A program made the translations under genes and the position numbers. A DNA stretch of 43,110 nt from Pseudomonadota bacterium (lineage in GTDB: Bacteria; Pseudomonadota; Alphaproteobacteria; Acetobacterales; Acetobacteraceae): positions 1 to 43,110 of the forward strand of contig JAFADX010000356.1 of NCBI GenBank assembly GCA_023424475.1, read 5' to 3'. Position 1 is the first letter of the stretch. The number at the start of each line of letters is the position of its first letter. Below, one piece after another: positions 1 to 9,065 of the stretch. The notes under the pieces were generated by a model. It was not told where the DNA came from. It saw only the letters and a list, made by a program, of their open reading frames with translations, and ran no database searches.

Positions 1-51
1 CATCCGCTCCCACGCCGCGTCGCTCAACACCAGACGATCCAATACACCCAA
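1..51 (-). CDS. IS5-family transposase, N-terminal fragment (runs off the left edge)
   Basis: Read on the minus strand from about position 78, an open frame after a TGA (79-81) gives a peptide containing VLDRLVLSDAAWERM, the typical opening of IS5-family (IS427-like) DDE transposases. No ATG is available, so a TTG (49-51) or GTG (28-30) start is assumed. The rest lies outside the window. The gene points leftward, so its upstream flank and the IS terminus lie between here and position 120. The family call rests on recognising the N-terminal motif, not on a search. Confidence 0.7.
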   Translation of the reverse strand, partial: MGVLDRLVLSDAAWERM

Positions 52-120
52 GGCCGCCTCCCCAAAGGCAGCCTTGAATCACGATCCCACCGCTCAGGGA
101 ACCCCTAGAGTCCACACAAC
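1..120 (-). mobile_element. 5' end of an IS5-family insertion sequence
   Basis: This stretch holds the transposase N-terminus and its upstream DNA. The outer end, read inward on the minus strand from about 117, starts GTGTGGAC. The same octamer starts the outer end of the transposase fragment at the right edge (42961-42968, plus strand), as expected for terminal inverted repeats of one element type. Immediately outside, positions 121-124 read CTAG, a sequence of the kind IS5 relatives target, and it supplies the stop codon of the next gene. The exact terminus is uncertain. Confidence 0.55.
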
Positions 121-780
121 CTAGCCGATCCGCGCCAGCCAGGACCGCCGCCGGAACAGCCGGGCGAGGGCGCGGCCGGTCCGGTACCAGTGGACCATGA
201 AGCCCTCCCCGAAGAGGCGCGGCAGGTCGGGGCGCAGCACGTCCTCCGCCGCGACCGGCATGGGTGCGAGGCCAAGCCCGCGCGCCATCAGCAGCGCGCG
301 GTGCAGATGGAGGCGGCTGGTCACGAGCGCCTCGGCGCCCGCGCCGGCGGCGGCGTCGCGGTAGCAGCGGAGGTTCTCGAGCGTGTGGCGGGAGTGGGTC
401 TCCATGCCGATCCGCGCCGGGTCGAGGCCCCGTGCGACGAGCCAGTCGCGCCCGGCCTCCGCTTCCGCCGGTGCGCCGGGACTGGTTGCCCCGCCCAGCA
501 CCCAGACGCGCGCGGCCGGATACCGGCGCGCCAGGTCCAGGGCGCGGCTCAGGCGCGCCACGAATTCCCGCGAGGCACGCCCGCCCTCGAGACGATGCCC
601 GAGGACCAGGATGCGCGCCGGTTCCTTCTCGGGAAGCGGAGGGGCGCGCCGTGCGGCACGGCGGACCGCCAGCATGGCAAGTCCCGGCGCGACGCCCAAC
701 GTCATGACGGCCGCCAGCAGTGCGGCGCCCAGCGTGATCGCGCCGTCATGGCCTAGGAAGGGCGGCGGCCGGCCGCTCAC
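121..780 (-). CDS. DUF218 (YdcF/SanA-like) membrane-anchored protein
   Basis: This 219-aa protein has one N-terminal hydrophobic segment (about residues 13-36) followed by a DUF218 domain. Visible family features are ILVLGHRLEGG, the VWVLGG strand-turn, and the E-T-H-S-R-x-T-x-E-N stretch near residue 130. Relatives (YdcF, SanA, ElyC) act at the cell envelope; their biochemistry is poorly defined, so no reaction is assigned. The start is GTG at 780, overlapping the stop of the upstream hydrolase by 4 bases (GTGA), so the two are probably translationally coupled. The stop codon (TAG, complement of 121-123) sits at the edge of the IS5-type sequence, so the original C-terminus may have been a little different. 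Confidence 0.8.
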   Translation of the reverse strand: MSGRPPPFLGHDGAITLGAALLAAVMTLGVAPGLAMLAVRRAARRAPPLPEKEPARILVLGHRLEGGRASREFVARLSRALDLARRYPAARVWVLGGATSPGAPAEAEAGRDWLVARGLDPARIGMETHSRHTLENLRCYRDAAAGAGAEALVTSRLHLHRALLMARGLGLAPMPVAAEDVLRPDLPRLFGEGFMVHWYRTGRALARLFRRRSWLARIG

Positions 781-1841
781 GCGGTGAGCCAGATGCGCGC
801 CGCCTCCTCCGCGCCGGAGGGCAGCGGCACCCGCGGATCCGCCACCCAGGAGGCGATGTCCTTGACGACCTTCCGGCCCTGGGTGTCGCGCAGCAGCATG
901 TGCCAGCCATCCGGATAGAAGCCGATCTGCTGCGGCGCGCGGCGCGGCAGCGAGGCGAGGAGGTCGCGCGTGGCGCGCGGCGGCACCAGGCGGTCCTGCC
1001 CTCCGTAGAGGAACAGGGCAGGGGCGCGAAACCAGGGTGCGGCCCGCACCGCAGCATCCATCAGGTCCACGAGCCCCGCCAGCGCATCGATGCGCGTCTC
1101 GCGGATCAGCAGGGGGTCGCGCGACCAGCGCTGCCAGGCGGCCAGGTTGTCGGTGGGCTGGAAGCCGGGCGCCGAGTTCCGGACCCCCATCATCGGCACC
1201 ACCGACAGCAGGGCATCCAGCATCCCGCGCGCGAACCAGCCGAGCGAGGCGCGGCTCACCACCGCCGGCGCCAGCAGAACGTAGCCATCGGCCGGCGGCG
1301 GGCGCGCGGAGGCGCCGGCGACGATCAGGACCGCGCCGCCCATGCTCTCACCCATCATGAACAGCGGCCTGCCGGGATGGCGGGCACGGATGAGGCGCGC
1401 GGCCTCCGCCGCATCGGCGGCCATGGTTTCGTGGCCGGCCCAGATGCCGCGGTTGGGCGCGCCGCCGAAGCCGCGCTGGTCGTATGCGTAGAGCCCGATG
1501 CCTTCCGACGTGAACCAGCCGGCGGCGTCCTCGGCGAAGGCGCGGGCATGCTCGTTCATGCCGTGCAGGCCGACCACCACGGCCCTGGGCGGGCTCGAAG
1601 GCAGCCAGCCATAGCAGGGCAGGCGCACGCCGTCGGGCATGATGAGGGCGTCGTCGGCGAGGGTCGGGGCGACGACGGGGGGGCCCATCGGGGCCCGTGC
1701 CGGGGCGCAGGCGGAAAGGGCCAGCGCCGCCAGAAAGGCGCGCCGCGGGGGAGGAGAACCTCCCCCGATCCCCCTCTGGCGCCGGCCATCGCGGTCCGTC
1801 TCCAACCGGCAGGAAAGGGAGGGGGCGCGAGGGAGGTTCAT
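777..1841 (-). CDS. alpha/beta-hydrolase lipoprotein (monoacylglycerol-lipase/S33-like)
   Basis: This is a serine hydrolase of the Hydrolase_4 type. The nucleophile elbow is GESMGG, the acid is in YGGQD and the histidine in DGWHMLL, and the oxyanion region is GLHGMNEHA. A twin-arginine, hydrophobic stretch ending LSAC, with Cys as the +1 residue, looks like a lipoprotein signal, suggesting an exported, lipid-anchored esterase or lipase. The ATG at 1841 is preferred because AGAAGGG lies about 9 bases upstream; an in-frame ATG at 1886 is the alternative. Both leave an unusually long n-region before the lipobox. The gene is coupled to the downstream DUF218 gene. The substrate is unknown. Confidence 0.75.
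   Translation of the reverse strand: MNLPRAPSLSCRLETDRDGRRQRGIGGGSPPPRRAFLAALALSACAPARAPMGPPVVAPTLADDALIMPDGVRLPCYGWLPSSPPRAVVVGLHGMNEHARAFAEDAAGWFTSEGIGLYAYDQRGFGGAPNRGIWAGHETMAADAAEAARLIRARHPGRPLFMMGESMGGAVLIVAGASARPPPADGYVLLAPAVVSRASLGWFARGMLDALLSVVPMMGVRNSAPGFQPTDNLAAWQRWSRDPLLIRETRIDALAGLVDLMDAAVRAAPWFRAPALFLYGGQDRLVPPRATRDLLASLPRRAPQQIGFYPDGWHMLLRDTQGRKVVKDIASWVADPRVPLPSGAEEAARIWLTA
1747..1766. other. perfect 8-bp hairpin inside the hydrolase 5' coding region
   Basis: The arms GGGGGAGG (1747-1754) and CCTCCCCC (1759-1766) are exact inverted complements around an AGAA loop. They lie in the codons just upstream of the lipoprotein signal core. In the mRNA this would fold near the start of the hydrolase message. 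It may be structural, a small repeat unit, or a sign that the true start is elsewhere. Confidence 0.5.
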
Positions 1842-1969
1842 CCTCCGCCGCCCTTCTTCCGCCCGGTCCCGCTCCAAGCCGTCCATTCCACGCGAGATGG
1901 TATCCCCCCCAAGGCTGGTCCACCACGCTCACGGCGACTATGGTGCGCCGCCAGGAAACGAGGTTTGTC

Positions 1970-2197
1970 ATGCGCGACCCCCAGATGACCGGCTATGCCC
2001 CGAAGCCCGTGGCCGGCCTGACGCCGGAGCAGCGGATCGAGGTGCATGCCCGCAAGGTGGCCTGCGACGGCGAGGCCGCCGGCGCGCTCGGCCATCCGCG
2101 CATCTGGATGACGATCCGGGACCGCGAGGTCACCTGCCCCTATTGCTCCATCACCTACGTCCTCGCCGAGGGCGCAGGGGAGGATCATGGCCACTGA
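1970..2197 (+). CDS. zf-CHCC zinc-finger protein
   Basis: This small 75-aa protein matches the zf-CHCC family, to which mitochondrial complex I subunit NDUFS6 belongs. It has Cys32, then GHPR with His42, then the CPYC pair (Cys56, Cys59), a plausible four-ligand zinc site. In alphaproteobacteria such proteins are short, free-standing and of unproven role. The ATG at 1970 follows an ACGAGG ribosome-binding site; an in-frame ATG at 1940 would add ten residues. The end overlaps the polA start (2187) by 11 bases, suggesting co-translation with DNA polymerase I. Confidence 0.85.
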   Translation: MRDPQMTGYAPKPVAGLTPEQRIEVHARKVACDGEAAGALGHPRIWMTIRDREVTCPYCSITYVLAEGAGEDHGH

Positions 2198-5075
2198 GGA
2201 CGCGAAGGCCCCGGCGGCCGGCCGGCCGAGGGGCACCGTCATGGCGGATGCCGCTGCCGCATCCGACGCCCTGCCGACGGTGAAGCCCGGCGAGCGCCAC
2301 CTGATCCTGGTGGACGGCTCGGGCTACATCTTCCGCGCCTACCACGCCCTGCCGCCGATGACGAACCCGGAAGGCGTGCCGGTGAATGCGGTCTACGGCT
2401 TCACCACCATGCTCTCGCAGTTCCTCACCCGCCACGCGGCGAGCCACATCGCCGTCGTCTTCGATGCGGCGCGGCTGAATTTCCGCAACGAGATCTATCC
2501 CGACTACAAGGCGCACCGGCCCGACCCGCCGGAGGACCTGATCCCGCAATTCGCCCTGATCCGCGATGCGACGGACGCGCTCGGCATCGCGAAGGTGCAG
2601 CAGGAAGGCTTCGAGGCGGACGACCTGATCGCGGCCTACGCCAGGGCGTTCCTCGAGGAAGGCCCGGGCCAGGTCACCATCGTCTCCTCCGACAAGGACC
2701 TGATGCAGCTGGTCCGGCCGGGCGTGCAGCTGCTGGACCCGATCAGGCAGAAGCCGATCCGCGAGCCGGAGGTGCTGGAGAAGTTCGGCGTCGCCCCGGA
2801 CAAGGTCGTCGAGGTGCAGGCGCTGGCCGGCGATTCCACCGACAACGTGCCGGGCGTGCCGGGCATCGGCATCAAGACCGCGGCACAGCTCATCGGCGAA
2901 TACGGCGACCTCGAGACGCTTCTCGCCAATGCGGCGAAGATCAAGCAGCCCAAGCGGCGCGAGGCGCTGATCGAGAACGCGGAGAAGGCGCGGATCTCGA
3001 AGCGGCTGGTGACGCTCGACGCCGATGCGCCCCTGCCTGCCCCGGTCGACGACTTCGCGGCGAAGCCGCCCGGCGATCACAAGCTGGAACATTTCCTGCG
3101 GACCATGGGCTTCCGCTCGATCCTGGCGCGGATGGGCAAGCTCGGCGAGGGGAACGAGGCGCCCCGCCGCGGCGCACCGCCTGCGGCGCTGCGGCATGCG
3201 CCGACGCCTGGCCCGGTCGCCCCGGATCTCGCCGCGCCCTTCGGCGCATATGAGACGGTCACCACCGAGGAGGCGCTGGCGCGCTGGATCGCCGCCGCGA
3301 CCGAGGCCGGGGTGATCGGGATCGACACCGAGACGGACAGCCTCGATGCCCGCCGGGCGAGCATGGTCGGCTTCTCCCTGGCCACCGCGCCGGGCAGGGC
3401 CTGCTACGTCCCGATCCGCCACGGCGGCGGCAATGACATGCTGTCGGGCCCGGCGCCCGAGCAGATCGCGCCCGAGCGTGCCTTCGACCTGCTGCGGCCG
3501 CTGCTCGAGGATCCGACCGTGCTGAAGGTGTTCCAGCACGCGAAATACGACCTCGAGGTCTTCGCCCGTGCCGAGAACGGCGGCTTCGGGACCATCGCGC
3601 CGATCGACGACACGATGATGATCTCCTACGCCATGACGGCGGGGAAGAACGGGCAGGGGATGGACGAGCTCTCGGTGCTCCATCTCAACCACGCGCCGAT
3701 CAAGTTCGATGCGGTGACCGGCACGGGCAAGGCGCGCATCCCCTTCGGCCAGGTGGCGCTCGACAAGGCCACCGAATACGCCGCCGAGGATGCCGACGTG
3801 ACGCTGCGCCTCTGGCTGCTGCTGAAGCCGCGGCTGCGGGAGGAAGGCGCGCTCGCGCTCTACGAGCAGGTGGAGCGGCGCATGGTCGGCGTGCTGCGCG
3901 GCATGGAAGCCGCCGGCATCAAGGTCGACGGTGCGGAGCTCGCCCGCATCGGGGAGGATTTCGCCGCCCGCCTGGTGGTGCTCGAGAAGGAGATCCACAG
4001 GCTTGCCGGCCGCGAGTTCAACGTCGGGTCGCCCAAGCAGCTCGGCGAGATCCTGTTCGATGAGATGAAGCTGCCGGGCGGGCGCAAGGGGAAGACCGGC
4101 GCCTATTCGACGGATGCCTCCGTGCTCGAGGACCTCTCCGCGCAGGGCGTCGAGCTCGCCGCACGGGTGCTCGACTGGCGGCAGCTCGCGAAGCTGAAAT
4201 CCACCTATGTCGAGGCGCTGGCCGCGCAGATCGATCCCGCCGACCGGCGCGTGCACACCTCCTACGGCATGGCGGGGACCAGCACGGGGCGGCTGTCCTC
4301 GAACGACCCGAACCTGCAGAACATCCCGGTGCGGTCGGAGGAAGGGCTGCGCATCCGCCGCGCCTTCGTGGCCGAGCCCGGCAACCTGCTCCTCTCGGCC
4401 GATTATTCGCAGATCGAGCTCCGCCTGCTCGCCCACCTCGCCGAGGTGCCGACGCTGCGCGAGGCCTTCGAGCACGGCGAGGACATCCATGCCCGCACCG
4501 CGGCGGAGATCTTCCGCCTGACGCCCGGCAAGGTGGACAAGGAAGCCCGTCGGCGCGCCAAGACGATCAACTTCGGCATCATCTACGGCATGTCGGCCTT
4601 CGGCCTCGCGGCCCGCCTCGGCATCCCGCCGGCCGAGGGCCGCGCCATCATCGACGCCTACTTCGCCCAGTACCCCGGCATCCGGCAGGAGATGGAACGG
4701 CTGAAGGAGGAAGCGCGGACCAACGGCTTCGTCCGCACGCCCTTCGGCCGCAAGCTCTGGATTCCCGAGATCTCGGCCAAGGACCCGGTGCGCCGCGCCG
4801 GGGCCGAGCGCGCCGCCATCAACGCCCCCTTCCAGGGAGGCGCCGCCGAGATCATCAAGCGCGCCATGGTCCGCCTGCCCCGCGCGCTGGCCGAGGCCGG
4901 CCTCAAGGCCCGGATGCTGCTGCAGGTGCATGACGAGCTGGTCTTCGAGGTGCCGGAGGCCGAGGTCGAGGCCACCTCCGCCGTGGTGAAGGACATCATG
5001 GAAAACGTCGCGACGCTGCGGGTGCCCCTCTCGGTCGAGGTCGGCACCGGTCATTCCTGGGCCGAGGCGCACTGA
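2187..5075 (+). CDS. polA: DNA polymerase I
   Basis: This full-length, 962-aa family A polymerase works in gap filling, Okazaki primer removal and repair. The N-terminal third is the 5'-3' exonuclease (about residues 35-330, with LVDGSGYIFRAYHALPP and the EGFEADDLIAAYAR and SSDKDL motifs). The proofreading 3'-5' exonuclease domain keeps its DxE motif (Asp380, Glu382 in GIDTETD), so editing should be active. The polymerase domain has motif A (ADYSQIELRLLAHL, Asp739), motif B (RRRAKTINFGIIYGMSAFG) and motif C (VHDELVFE, Asp916). The start at 2187 is supported by AGGGGAGG just upstream; ATG 2241 is a possible shorter start. It is followed one base later by the MFS gene. Confidence 0.97.
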   Translation: MATEDAKAPAAGRPRGTVMADAAAASDALPTVKPGERHLILVDGSGYIFRAYHALPPMTNPEGVPVNAVYGFTTMLSQFLTRHAASHIAVVFDAARLNFRNEIYPDYKAHRPDPPEDLIPQFALIRDATDALGIAKVQQEGFEADDLIAAYARAFLEEGPGQVTIVSSDKDLMQLVRPGVQLLDPIRQKPIREPEVLEKFGVAPDKVVEVQALAGDSTDNVPGVPGIGIKTAAQLIGEYGDLETLLANAAKIKQPKRREALIENAEKARISKRLVTLDADAPLPAPVDDFAAKPPGDHKLEHFLRTMGFRSILARMGKLGEGNEAPRRGAPPAALRHAPTPGPVAPDLAAPFGAYETVTTEEALARWIAAATEAGVIGIDTETDSLDARRASMVGFSLATAPGRACYVPIRHGGGNDMLSGPAPEQIAPERAFDLLRPLLEDPTVLKVFQHAKYDLEVFARAENGGFGTIAPIDDTMMISYAMTAGKNGQGMDELSVLHLNHAPIKFDAVTGTGKARIPFGQVALDKATEYAAEDADVTLRLWLLLKPRLREEGALALYEQVERRMVGVLRGMEAAGIKVDGAELARIGEDFAARLVVLEKEIHRLAGREFNVGSPKQLGEILFDEMKLPGGRKGKTGAYSTDASVLEDLSAQGVELAARVLDWRQLAKLKSTYVEALAAQIDPADRRVHTSYGMAGTSTGRLSSNDPNLQNIPVRSEEGLRIRRAFVAEPGNLLLSADYSQIELRLLAHLAEVPTLREAFEHGEDIHARTAAEIFRLTPGKVDKEARRRAKTINFGIIYGMSAFGLAARLGIPPAEGRAIIDAYFAQYPGIRQEMERLKEEARTNGFVRTPFGRKLWIPEISAKDPVRRAGAERAAINAPFQGGAAEIIKRAMVRLPRALAEAGLKARMLLQVHDELVFEVPEAEVEATSAVVKDIMENVATLRVPLSVEVGTGHSWAEAH

Positions 5076-5076
5076 C

Positions 5077-6294
5077 ATGGCCGCCGGCTGGACCCCCCAG
5101 GAGAAGCGGACGCTGGCGCAGATCTGCGCGGCGCATTTCGTCAGCCATGTCCACTACCTGGTGCTGCCGCCGCTGTTTCCGCTGCTGAAGGACAGCCTCG
5201 GCGTCTCCTACGTGGAACTCGGCCTGGCGCTGACCGTGTTCAACGTCGTCTCCTTCTTCACCCAGGCGCCGATGGGCTTCGTGGTGGACCGGCTGGGGCC
5301 GCGGCGGATGCTGGCGGCGGCGCTGATGCTCGGGGGCAGCGCCTTCATCCTGCTCGGGCTGACCGGCGGATACGCCTGGCTGATCGCGGCGGGCGCGCTC
5401 GCGGGCCTGGCCAACAGCGTCTACCACCCGGCCGACTACGCCATCCTCGGCGCCTCGATCGGGGAGGCGCGGGTCGGCCGGGCCTTCTCGATCCACACCT
5501 TCGCGGGCTTCCTCGGCGGCGCGATCGCGCCGGCGCTCGTGCTCGGCATCGCGGCGGGCTTCGGCATGCCGGCGGCGCTGATGGTCGCGGGGGCGATGGG
5601 CCCGCTCGCCGCCCTGCCGCTGATCTTCGGGCGCATGCCGGAGGCCGCGCCAAAGCCGGCACCGGCCAAGGCCGCGGCGGGCGGGGTGCCGACGCGGGTG
5701 CTCTCGCCGGCGGTGCTGGCGATGACCGTCTTCTTCGTCACCCTCGCCCTGTCCAATGGCGGCCTGCAGAATTTCTCGGTCGCCGCCTGGGTGGACGGGC
5801 AGGGGCTCTCCCTCACGCTGGCGAACGCGGCGTTGACCGCCTTCCTCTTCGCCAGCGCGGGCGGCGTGCTGTTCGGCGGCACCGTGGCCGACCGGACCCG
5901 GCATCACGGCTTCGTCGCCGCCGTCGGCTTCGGGGCCTCCGCCACGCTGGTGCTGCTGGTCGGGACCGGCATCGTCGGCGGCATCGCCCTGGTGCCGGTC
6001 ATGGCGGTCGCCGGCTTCCTTTCGGGCATGATCATGCCCTCGCGGGACATGCTGGTGCGGGCGGCCGCGCCGCCCGGCCAGGCGGGCGCGGTGTTCGGCA
6101 TCGTCTCCACCGGCTTCAACCTGGGGGGGATGGTCGGGCCGCCGCTGTTCGGCTGGCTGCTCGATTCCGGCACGCCGCTGCTGATCTTCGTCGCCTCGGC
6201 CTCCTTCATGCTGCTGACCTCGGTGATGGCGCTGGCGCAGGAGTGGCGCCTCAGCCGCCGCCGCCGGCTTGCCGAGGCCCCCGCGGCCGAATGA
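5077..6294 (+). CDS. MFS transporter, fosmidomycin-resistance-like
   Basis: This 405-aa, very hydrophobic protein with about 12 predicted membrane spans is typical of the major facilitator superfamily. The first half has the DRLGPRRML loop (motif A type) and the SVYHPADYAILGASIGEARVGRAFS stretch, which resembles the conserved region of Fsr-type exporters. A charged loop with several Ala/Pro/Lys residues near the middle separates the two six-helix halves. It starts one base after the polA stop and is probably co-transcribed. The substrate is unknown; export of a small polar compound is the family expectation. Confidence 0.8.
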   Translation: MAAGWTPQEKRTLAQICAAHFVSHVHYLVLPPLFPLLKDSLGVSYVELGLALTVFNVVSFFTQAPMGFVVDRLGPRRMLAAALMLGGSAFILLGLTGGYAWLIAAGALAGLANSVYHPADYAILGASIGEARVGRAFSIHTFAGFLGGAIAPALVLGIAAGFGMPAALMVAGAMGPLAALPLIFGRMPEAAPKPAPAKAAAGGVPTRVLSPAVLAMTVFFVTLALSNGGLQNFSVAAWVDGQGLSLTLANAALTAFLFASAGGVLFGGTVADRTRHHGFVAAVGFGASATLVLLVGTGIVGGIALVPVMAVAGFLSGMIMPSRDMLVRAAAPPGQAGAVFGIVSTGFNLGGMVGPPLFGWLLDSGTPLLIFVASASFMLLTSVMALAQEWRLSRRRRLAEAPAAE

Positions 6295-6313
6295 GGCCTC
6301 TTGCCGGATCTTG

Positions 6314-6329
6314 ATCGCGCGGCCGCGAT
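6314..6329 (+). terminator. short hairpin after the polA-MFS pair
   Basis: ATCGCG and CGCGAT form a perfect 6-bp stem with a CGGC loop, 20 bases after the MFS stop. No T-run follows, so it is only a weak candidate for a transcription end. Confidence 0.3.
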
Positions 6330-6455
6330 TGAGGCAATGCTGTCTGCCTCGTGGAACGGGCACCATGGCCGGCGCTGCCTGGCCATGACGGCCCGCCGGC
6401 GGCGCGGCACGACGATGGCAAAACGCCGTTCAGACACCGGCTGGGGACGATAGGC

Positions 6456-8654
6456 GTGTACGATCGGTCCAGGACGATCCGGCTGGCGACCAGACCGCCT
6501 CTCGTCACGGCGCTGATCTTCGTCACGGCGCTGGTGCTGCCGGCCCTCGTCTTCCTTGTCCTGACGCTCCACGACCAGTCCCACCGACAGGGTTCGACCC
6601 AGCAGAGCGCGATCCTCGCGAGCGTCCGCGCCTCCGAGCAGACGGTCATCGCCCTGCAGGCCGGCCTCCTCGCGGTCGATCGCCTGGACGACCTCACCGC
6701 CTCCCTGAACTGGGGGCAGATCCAGGCGCGCCGCACTGCGCTTCTGGGGGAGATGCGCCGCTTCGAGCAGAGCCTGCCGCACCTCGCCGGCTTTGTCATG
6801 GTGCGGCCGGACGGGCGCCTGGGCGCGTCGATCGGCCTGGAACCGGGCACCAATGCGGACCTCTCGGGCCTCGAGCCGCCGCGCCGCCAGCGCGACGTCC
6901 CCCGCGACCCGATCATAGAGGTGCCCCCGCGCGACGCCTTCACGACGCCGCAGTTGCTGCTGGCGGGCCGCGCCCGAGGCCCGGAGGGTCGCCCGCCCGA
7001 TGGCGCGCTCTACGCCGCGCTGCAGGCGCAAAGCCTCTTCGCATCACTGGGGCCCTTCGGCAGCCAGGGCAGCCGCTTCGCGCTGATGCGCGGCGACGGC
7101 ACGATCCTGATGCGCAGCGACGCGCCGGAGGCGCCCCCGCGGGCGCTGCCGGCCGACGATCCGCTCCGCGCCGCCGTCGCCGCCGGCGAAACCACGCCCA
7201 TCCTGGCCGACCCCTTCGGCGAGGGAACGCTGCAGGTGGTCGCCTGGCAGCGGGTCGGGCCCTATCCGCTGATCGTCGTCCACGTCGTGCCCCGCCCCTC
7301 GATGGAAAGCTGGCTGCACAGCAACATCCTCAATCTCGGCGTCAGCCTGGCGCTGGCCCTGGCCTTCATCCTCTTCGCCCTTCGCGTCCGCAGCACGGAT
7401 CATTCGGACGCCGCCACGCTCGAGCGGCTGGAAGCCAATGCCGCCGAGTTGCGCGCCGAGATCGCGCGGCGCGAGGCCGCCGAGGAGGGCCTGCGCAATG
7501 CGCAGCGGCTCGAAGGGCTCGGGCGCCTGACCGGTGGCGTGGCCCATGACTTCAACAACCTGCTCACCGCCATCCTGGGCACCGCCCGTTCGCTCGAACG
7601 CCACCTCGGCCCCAGCGCGGATGAGCGCACGAAGCGCCTGATCGCCGCGACGGTCGCCGCCGTGGACCGTGGCGCACGGCTCAATGCAAGCCTGCTCGCC
7701 TTCGCCAGGCGCCAGCCGCTGACGCTGGCGACCGTGGACGCCAATGCGCTCGTGCGGAACTTCCTGCCCCTGCTGCGGCGGGCCTTGGACGAGACCACCT
7801 CGGTCGAGCTCACGCTCGACCCGAACCTGCCGGCCTGCAACGCCGACGCCGCGCAGCTCGAGGCAGCGCTGCTCAACCTCGCGATCAACGCCCGGGACGC
7901 CATGCCCAAGGGCGGCACGCTGCGCATCACCACGCGGCGCGCCTGGTTGCAGGAACAGGCGCTCGCCGGCAATTCCGAAGCCCAGCCAGGTCCCTATGTC
8001 GCGATCGAAGTGCGTGACACCGGCCAGGGCATGTCGCCCGATGTCCGTGAGCGCGCCTTCGAGCCCTTCTTCACCACCAAGGCGCCCGGACAGGGCACGG
8101 GCCTCGGCCTGTCGCAGGTGTTCGGCTTCGTGCGGCAGATCGGCGGCCACGTCTCGATCCAGTCCGCCCCGCGGCGGGGCACCGCGGTGACGCTCTACCT
8201 GCCGCTCGGCTCGGCGATCGATCCGCCGACCAGCGGGACGATCGCGGCCGCCCGCCCGCAGGCGCATTCCGGCACCGGCTCGACCGTGATGGTGGTGGAG
8301 GACGAGCCCGCGGTCCGGGCGGTCGCCGTCGACATGCTGCAGGACGCCGGCTACGCCGTTCTCGCCGCGCCGGACGGGCCCACCGCCCTCGCCCTGCTGC
8401 GGGAGGGCGCGCATGTCGACATCCTGTTCAGCGACGTGGTGATGCCGGGCGGCATGACGGGCGTGGACCTGGCGCGGGAGGCGCGGCGGCTGCGCCCGAA
8501 GATCGGCGTCCTCCTCGCCTCGGGCTATGCGGCCGAGGCGCTCGCCCAGCATGGCGGCGCCGGGGATTTCGAACTGATCGGCAAGCCCTACGATGCCGAG
8601 ACGGTGCTGTCGCGCCTCGCCGCCCAGCGCCAGCGGCAGTCGGAGCGGGCGTAG
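6456..8654 (+). CDS. hybrid sensor histidine kinase with C-terminal receiver
   Basis: A 732-aa membrane sensor. One span (about residues 14-38) and a second (about 289-310) bracket a periplasmic sensing region of the size of a Cache-type domain. A short coiled coil leads to the HisKA box with GGVAHDFNNLLTAILG (phospho-acceptor His364). The ATPase domain has an N box (LLNLAINARDAMP), DTGQGM and GTGLGLSQV. The C-terminal receiver has Asp660 in FSDVVMPGG and a conserved Lys in IGKPYD. No response regulator or transcription factor is adjacent, so the kinase is an orphan here. The GTG at 6456 is preferred because GGGGAC lies upstream; an in-frame GTG at 6351 has no ribosome-binding site. The signal is unknown. 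Confidence 0.88.
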   Translation: MYDRSRTIRLATRPPLVTALIFVTALVLPALVFLVLTLHDQSHRQGSTQQSAILASVRASEQTVIALQAGLLAVDRLDDLTASLNWGQIQARRTALLGEMRRFEQSLPHLAGFVMVRPDGRLGASIGLEPGTNADLSGLEPPRRQRDVPRDPIIEVPPRDAFTTPQLLLAGRARGPEGRPPDGALYAALQAQSLFASLGPFGSQGSRFALMRGDGTILMRSDAPEAPPRALPADDPLRAAVAAGETTPILADPFGEGTLQVVAWQRVGPYPLIVVHVVPRPSMESWLHSNILNLGVSLALALAFILFALRVRSTDHSDAATLERLEANAAELRAEIARREAAEEGLRNAQRLEGLGRLTGGVAHDFNNLLTAILGTARSLERHLGPSADERTKRLIAATVAAVDRGARLNASLLAFARRQPLTLATVDANALVRNFLPLLRRALDETTSVELTLDPNLPACNADAAQLEAALLNLAINARDAMPKGGTLRITTRRAWLQEQALAGNSEAQPGPYVAIEVRDTGQGMSPDVRERAFEPFFTTKAPGQGTGLGLSQVFGFVRQIGGHVSIQSAPRRGTAVTLYLPLGSAIDPPTSGTIAAARPQAHSGTGSTVMVVEDEPAVRAVAVDMLQDAGYAVLAAPDGPTALALLREGAHVDILFSDVVMPGGMTGVDLAREARRLRPKIGVLLASGYAAEALAQHGGAGDFELIGKPYDAETVLSRLAAQRQRQSERA

Positions 8655-8658
8655 GGCG

Positions 8659-9060
8659 TCACGGTCCGTCGATCGCGTGCGCGAGGAGGTGCTCCCGCGC
8701 CGCGACCTGCAACGCCGATTCGTGCGTCGCCTCGAGCAGCACCGGCGGCGCGACTCCGGCACGCCGCGCCTCCTCCCACCGGGCCGCGCAGAGGCACCAG
8801 CGGTCGCCCGGCTTCAGCCCGGCGAAGCCGAATTCCGGAATGGGCGTCGAAAGATCGTTGCCGGCCCCGCGGCTGAAGGCGAGGAAGGCCTCGGTCATCT
8901 CGGCGCAGACGACGTGCAGGCCGATGTCGCCCGGCCCGGTGTTGCAGCAGCCGTCGCGATAGAAGCCGGTGAGCGGCGCGATGGAGCAGGGCAGCAAGGC
9001 GCCGCCCAGAACGTTGCGGGCGCGAGGGCGGCCCTCGCGCCGGTCGAACACGTCGTCCAT
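8659..9060 (-). CDS. DUF2237 family protein
   Basis: This 133-aa protein matches the DUF2237 family, with the signature run of Cys and Gly residues around GFYRDGCCNTG, the stretch HVVCAEMTEAFLAFSR, and KPGDRWCLCAARW. Its function is not established; conserved cysteines suggest a metal or redox role, but that is speculation. The start ATG at 9060 follows GGAGGAGGAG, which is also the end of the acyltransferase gene 5 bases upstream, so the two should be translated from one message. It converges on the histidine kinase with only 4 bases between stops. Confidence 0.8.
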   Translation of the reverse strand: MDDVFDRREGRPRARNVLGGALLPCSIAPLTGFYRDGCCNTGPGDIGLHVVCAEMTEAFLAFSRGAGNDLSTPIPEFGFAGLKPGDRWCLCAARWEEARRAGVAPPVLLEATHESALQVAAREHLLAHAIDGP

Positions 9061-9065
9061 GGCCG

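Noticed and set aside
2151..5078. Very long open frame on the minus strand opposite polA
   Set aside because: It mirrors polA codon by codon; long antisense frames are expected with strong GC bias at third positions, and the product has no recognisable domain.
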